Assembly (NCBI RefSeq): GCF_028416635.1
Contig: NZ_CP114013.1
Location: forward strand, 3,224,001 to 3,288,000
Source: Baekduia alba
Lineage (GTDB): Bacteria; Actinomycetota; Thermoleophilia; Solirubrobacterales; Solirubrobacteraceae
Reading direction: 5' to 3'
Length of the DNA stretch: 64,000 bases
Every line of letters starts with the position of its first letter. Position 1 is the first letter of the stretch. The notes below the pieces were generated by a model. The model was not told the DNA's origin. It made no database searches and was given only the letters and a program-made list of their open reading frames with translations. This document shows, piece after piece, positions 61,077-64,000 of this stretch. The position numbers and the translations under genes were made by a program.

Positions 61077-61552
61077 GGCGTGCGCTCCTCGCTGGCGGCG
61101 GCCGCGGCGCGCCGCACCGCCTCGATGATCTTCGTGTAGCCCGTGCAGCGGCAGAGGTTGCCGTTCAGGCCCTCGCGGATGTCGGCGTCGGTCGGCTCCG
61201 GGTTGCGCGCCAGGAGGTCGCGGGCCGCGACGACCAGCCCCGGCGTGCAGAACCCGCACTGGACGGCGCCGGCCTCCAGGAACGCCTCCTGGAGCGGATG
61301 CAGCCCGCCGCCGTCCGGCGCCGCGAGCGCCCCCGCGGTCTCGACGGTCGTGCCGTCGGCCTGCGCCGCGAGCACGAGGCACGCGCACGCGATCTCGCCG
61401 TCGATCGCGACCGTGCACGACCCGCACTCGCCCTGCTCGCAGGCGTTCTTGGCGTTCGTGACGCCGAGGACGTCGCGCAGGACGCGCAGCAGCGACTGGC
61501 CCGCATGCGCGTCGTCGACCGCGTGCGCCGTGCCGTCCACGACGATCCTCAT
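61073..61552 (-). CDS. xdhC: Xanthine dehydrogenase, [2Fe-2S] subunit
   Basis: A 159-residue electron-transfer subunit with two Fe-S clusters. The plant-type ferredoxin cluster is bound by CEQGECGSC...CACL. The second cluster is bound by CGFCTPG and CRCTGY. It passes electrons from the Mo site to FAD. ATG 61552 is 4 nt into the FAD-subunit end. The gene symbol follows the common XdhABC naming for split enzymes and could be numbered differently. Confidence 0.93.
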   Translation of the reverse strand: MRIVVDGTAHAVDDAHAGQSLLRVLRDVLGVTNAKNACEQGECGSCTVAIDGEIACACLVLAAQADGTTVETAGALAAPDGGGLHPLQEAFLEAGAVQCGFCTPGLVVAARDLLARNPEPTDADIREGLNGNLCRCTGYTKIIEAVRRAAAAASEERTP

Positions 61553-62403
61553 GCGGCGTCCAGCCCCTCGACGGCGCGCGTCAGCGCGCGCCGCGCCAGG
61601 ACGCCGGTGACGTGGCGGCGGTACTCGGCGCTGCCGCGCGCGTCCGCGATCGGGTCGACCGCGGCGGCCACGAGCGCGCCGAAGCGCTTGGCCGTCTCGG
61701 GCGCGGCCAGGACGTCCCAGTCGGCGGCGATCAGCGCCTCGGCGACCTCGGGCCGGATCGCGGTCGGGGCGACCCCGACCGCGCACGCCGACGCGCGGCG
61801 CCGCCGCGGGTGCAGTGCGACCGCGACGCCGCAGACGGCGCGGGCCATCGCGTTGCGCGCGCCGGCCTTGGCGTAGGCGACGGGCCCGTCGGCGACCGGG
61901 ACGCGCAGCGCGACGACGAGCTCGTCGTGCGCGAGGGCGCAGCGGCCGGGCGCGGTGACGAACGCCACGGCGTCGATCGTGCGGCGGGCGGTGGCGCTCG
62001 CGACATCGACCGTGGCGCCTGCCGCGCCGAGCGCCGCGAGCGCGTCGCTCGACGGGTCGCCGAGGACGAGCGCGCCGGCCAGCGTCGCGCGGTTGCGGAT
62101 CTGGCGCGAGGCGACCGTGCGCGCGGCGGCGGCCAGCCCGGGCAGCGTGTCCGCGTGGCGCTCGAGCACGTCGGTGTAGGTGGTGGTCGCACCGAGCACG
62201 ACGACGTCTCCCTCGCGCGCGGTCGCGCGCAGGTCCGCGCAGGCGCTGAGGTCGATCAGCGTCGGCGGGTCGATCGCCCCGCGGTTGAGCTCGACGAGGA
62301 CGCCCGTTCCGCCGGCGACGATCGTCGCCTCGGGGTGCGCGACGCGTGCCGCGAGGGCGTCGTCGAGGGTGCGGGGTCGAAGGATGGTCAGGAAGCTGTC
62401 CAA
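61549..62403 (-). CDS. xdhB: Xanthine dehydrogenase, FAD-binding subunit
   Basis: A ~284-residue flavoprotein subunit. TILRPRTLDDALAARVAHPE at the N-terminus, IVAGGTGVLVELNRG (FAD pyrophosphate loop), GATTTYTDVLE, SRQIRNRATLAGAL (second FAD motif), and a C-terminal CO-dehydrogenase flavoprotein domain with AEYRRHVTGVLARRAL. The start is uncertain: TTG 62403 gives the most typical N-terminus; TTG 62415 is another choice. No good Shine-Dalgarno is present. It is first in the XDH transcript and divergent from uraD. Confidence 0.9.
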   Translation of the reverse strand: MDSFLTILRPRTLDDALAARVAHPEATIVAGGTGVLVELNRGAIDPPTLIDLSACADLRATAREGDVVVLGATTTYTDVLERHADTLPGLAAAARTVASRQIRNRATLAGALVLGDPSSDALAALGAAGATVDVASATARRTIDAVAFVTAPGRCALAHDELVVALRVPVADGPVAYAKAGARNAMARAVCGVAVALHPRRRRASACAVGVAPTAIRPEVAEALIAADWDVLAAPETAKRFGALVAAAVDPIADARGSAEYRRHVTGVLARRALTRAVEGLDAA

Positions 62404-62476
62404 GCTGGGAGACAACGCTGGCCCGGTGCCGAGGGCCGCGCCTGACCAGGGCGTCGCTGGACGATGGGCGGAATCT

Positions 62477-62509
62477 AGCGTACGAAGACGCTCCCACCCA
62501 CCCTGTAAT
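62477..62509. promoter_or_regulatory. Putative control region of the purine divergon
   Basis: The ~118-nt gap between the xdh FAD-subunit start and uraD holds an inverted repeat AGCGT-N6-ACGCT (62477-62492) and a -10-like TGTAAT (62504-62509) 11 nt before the uraD ATG. It could be the operator shared by both arms; no regulator gene is adjacent. Confidence 0.35.
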
Positions 62510-62520
62510 GTCCGCGATCC

Positions 62521-63102
62521 ATGACGCACGACCCGCCCGCCCCGCGCGGCCGGGTCGCCGACCGGGGTCACCGGCGACTGGGCATCCATGACGCGGCCAC
62601 GCTGAGCAGCGACGGCTTCGTCGCGCGCTTCGGCGGCGTCTTCGAGGACTCGGCCTGGGTCGCGGAGACCGTCTGGAGGCGCGGGCCGTTCGCGTCGGTC
62701 GCCGAGCTACACGCGGCGATGGTCGCCGTGGTCGACGAGGCCGACCCCGAGGCGCGCCTGGCGCTCATCCGCGCGCACCCGGAGCTCGCCGGCAAGGCCG
62801 CGATCGCCGGCGAGCTGACCGAGGAGTCCACGCGCGAGCAGGCCGCGGCCGGCCTGGACCGGCTCACGCCCCAGCAGCACGCCGACCTCCTCGCGCTGAC
62901 CGCGGCGTACCGCGAGCGCTTCCGCTTCCCCTTCGTCGTGTGCGCGCGCGAGCACACGGCCGACTCGATCATCGCCGCGGCGCGCGAGCGCCTGGCGCAG
63001 GACTCCGACGCCGAGGAGGTGACCGCCCTGGCCGAGATCGCGAAGATCGCGGCGCTGCGGCTGGACGACCTCGTCGTCGACGAACCAAGGACATCAGGTT
63101 GA
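62521..63102 (+). CDS. uraD: OHCU decarboxylase
   Basis: Decarboxylates 2-oxo-4-hydroxy-4-carboxy-5-ureidoimidazoline to (S)-allantoin. The 193-residue all-helical protein has the catalytic-site motif RAHPELAGKAA with the essential His, then ELTEESTREQAAAGLDRL and FPFVVCAREH. The N-terminal ~25 residues are unstructured-looking. ATG 62521. It overlaps uricase by 4 nt (TTGA), so the two act and are made together. The preceding enzyme, HIU hydrolase, is not in the window. Confidence 0.93.
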   Translation: MTHDPPAPRGRVADRGHRRLGIHDAATLSSDGFVARFGGVFEDSAWVAETVWRRGPFASVAELHAAMVAVVDEADPEARLALIRAHPELAGKAAIAGELTEESTREQAAAGLDRLTPQQHADLLALTAAYRERFRFPFVVCAREHTADSIIAAARERLAQDSDAEEVTALAEIAKIAALRLDDLVVDEPRTSG

Positions 63103-63920
63103 CCGACGCCCGCATCTCCTACGGCAAGCTCTCGGTGCCCGTGCACCTCGTGCGCGGCGAGCGCCTGCTCGCCGCCGACGTCAGCATGGAGGTACTGGGC
63201 CAGGGCTTCCTGCCGGCCTACACCGAGGGCGACAACTCGGCGGTCGTGGCGACCGACACCATGAAGAACGTCATCCTGCGCCGCGCGCACGAGTACGACG
63301 GGGAGACGCTCGAGGGGTTGTTGTACGACCTGGGTCGCGGGTTCCTGGAGACCTACCCGGAGATGGAGGGCCTGCGGCTGTGGGCCGAGGCGCAGCCATG
63401 GGTACCCGAGAGCGGCAAGCTGTTCCGCCGTGTGGAGGGCGACCACGCGATCGCGACGCTGGAGCTCGCGCCCGGCGGCGGCGTCATCGACCACGAGGCC
63501 GGCCACGTCGGGCTGCAACTGCTGAAGACGACGGGCTCGGCGTTCACGAAGTTCGCGCGCGACGACGACACCACGTTGCCGGAGCGCAAGGACCGGCCGT
63601 TGTTCATCCACCTCGACGTGCGCTGGAAGTACGGCGACGCGACCGACGCGGTGGGCGACGCGCACGTGCCGTCGGGCGACGTGCTCGCGGTCGTCCTGGA
63701 GACGTTCGACGAGCTCGTGTCCGAGTCGATCCAGCACCTGGTGTACGAGATGGGCCAGCGCGTCCTGGCATCGTTCCCGGCGCTGACGCAGGTGTCGTTC
63801 CGGGGCGAGAACCACACCTACGACCCGGTGCCCGGGGCGGCCGACGCCGACCCGCTGGCCAAGACCTACACCTCGCCGTTCCCCGCATGGGGGTTGATCA
63901 CGCTGGTGCTCGATCGATGA
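63099..63920 (+). CDS. Urate oxidase (cofactor-free uricase)
   Basis: A 273-residue cofactor-free oxidase that turns urate into 5-hydroxyisourate with O2. It has the tandem T-fold: ARISYGKLSVPVHLVRG, the conserved active-site TDTMKN with Thr and Asp near residue 50, and further VRWKYGD and ESIQHLVYEMG segments. TTG 63099 overlaps the uraD stop; AAGGA at 63087-63091 serves as Shine-Dalgarno. The order uraD-uricase is common in urate operons. Its stop overlaps the next ATG. Confidence 0.93.
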   Translation: MTDARISYGKLSVPVHLVRGERLLAADVSMEVLGQGFLPAYTEGDNSAVVATDTMKNVILRRAHEYDGETLEGLLYDLGRGFLETYPEMEGLRLWAEAQPWVPESGKLFRRVEGDHAIATLELAPGGGVIDHEAGHVGLQLLKTTGSAFTKFARDDDTTLPERKDRPLFIHLDVRWKYGDATDAVGDAHVPSGDVLAVVLETFDELVSESIQHLVYEMGQRVLASFPALTQVSFRGENHTYDPVPGAADADPLAKTYTSPFPAWGLITLVLDR

Positions 63921-64000
63921 GCGCGGGCGCGCGCTCGCTCGCCGACCTCCGCGCGCCGGAGATCGCGGACCGGCTGTCGCCGTCGTCCGTGCTGCTGCAG
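63917..64000 (+). CDS. Creatininase-family amidohydrolase (3' end outside window)
   Basis: Only the first 28 residues are inside the window: RSLADLRAPEIADRLSPSSV then LLQ, as in the N-terminus of creatininase-family proteins, where a 'P.G..EQHG' metal motif would follow outside. ATG 63917 overlaps the uricase stop by 4 nt. The family includes creatinine amidohydrolase and related hydrolases, some found near urate or ureide genes. The assignment rests on a short piece. Confidence 0.5.
   Translation, partial: MSAGARSLADLRAPEIADRLSPSSVLLQ

Overview
The window looks like a chromosomal segment of a very GC-rich actinobacterium, most likely of the class Thermoleophilia (Solirubrobacter/Conexibacter/Baekduia type). 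The evidence is the extreme GC bias with long antisense shadow ORFs, GTG/TTG starts with 4-nt stop/start overlaps, and a type IV pilus (T4P) gene set embedded in the alaS-ruvX-mltG-aroE / aroC-aroK-aroB neighbourhood. This assignment is inference; there is no rRNA in the window.

Region 1 (1-24.7 kb) is mostly minus strand. Read in transcription order it runs ruvX, mltG, aroE, pilB, pilT, pilC, two pilins, prepilin peptidase, pilM, pilN, pilO, a pilus-linked membrane protein, aroC, and an aroK-aroB fusion that runs off the left edge. Two blocks split the pilus set. Block 8-14 kb carries a zinc-ribbon protein, a membrane protein, an epimerase, GluQ, RNase D, a diguanylate cyclase, a lipoprotein and a DoxX protein. 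Block 16.6-19.9 kb carries an aldo/keto reductase, a frameshifted collagen-like gene, a GNAT enzyme left over from a beheaded MarR-GNAT fusion, and a secreted protein.

Region 2 (24.7-36.8 kb) is a translation block: alaS, an unusual NifU/IscU-like domain fused to the tRNA thiolase MnmA, then aspS-hisS-MBL hydrolase and ftcD. A broken CHASE3-GGDEF gene, an anchored thioredoxin-fold protein and an esterase interrupt it.

Region 3 (36.8-46.8 kb) is accessory: a secreted GH3 glucosidase, a STAS protein, hydrolases, small secreted proteins, a LuxR regulator, and a MazEF-like toxin-antitoxin pair. The pair lies between tRNA-Met(CAT) and a degenerate copy of that tRNA's 3' end, which suggests a tiny integrated islet.

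Region 4 (46.8-51.5 kb) is a galactose module: UDP-sugar pyrophosphorylase overlapping galK, next to a sodium:solute symporter. No galT or galE is seen. A secreted sedolisin protease follows.

Region 5 (53.6-64 kb) is a purine/urate-to-ureide catabolic cluster. One arm (minus) has the three xanthine dehydrogenase subunits, an 8-oxoguanine/guanine deaminase-like amidohydrolase and ureidoglycine aminohydrolase. The divergent arm (plus) has OHCU decarboxylase, uricase and the start of a creatininase-family gene. An allantoate amidohydrolase-type M20 enzyme lies to the left. Together these would turn hypoxanthine, xanthine or 8-oxoguanine into urate, allantoin and ureides for nitrogen. HIU hydrolase and allantoinase are not in view.

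Several small genes are broken (17.7, 18.2, 28.8-30.0, 40.3-40.7 and 56.1-56.5 kb), while every housekeeping gene reads cleanly.
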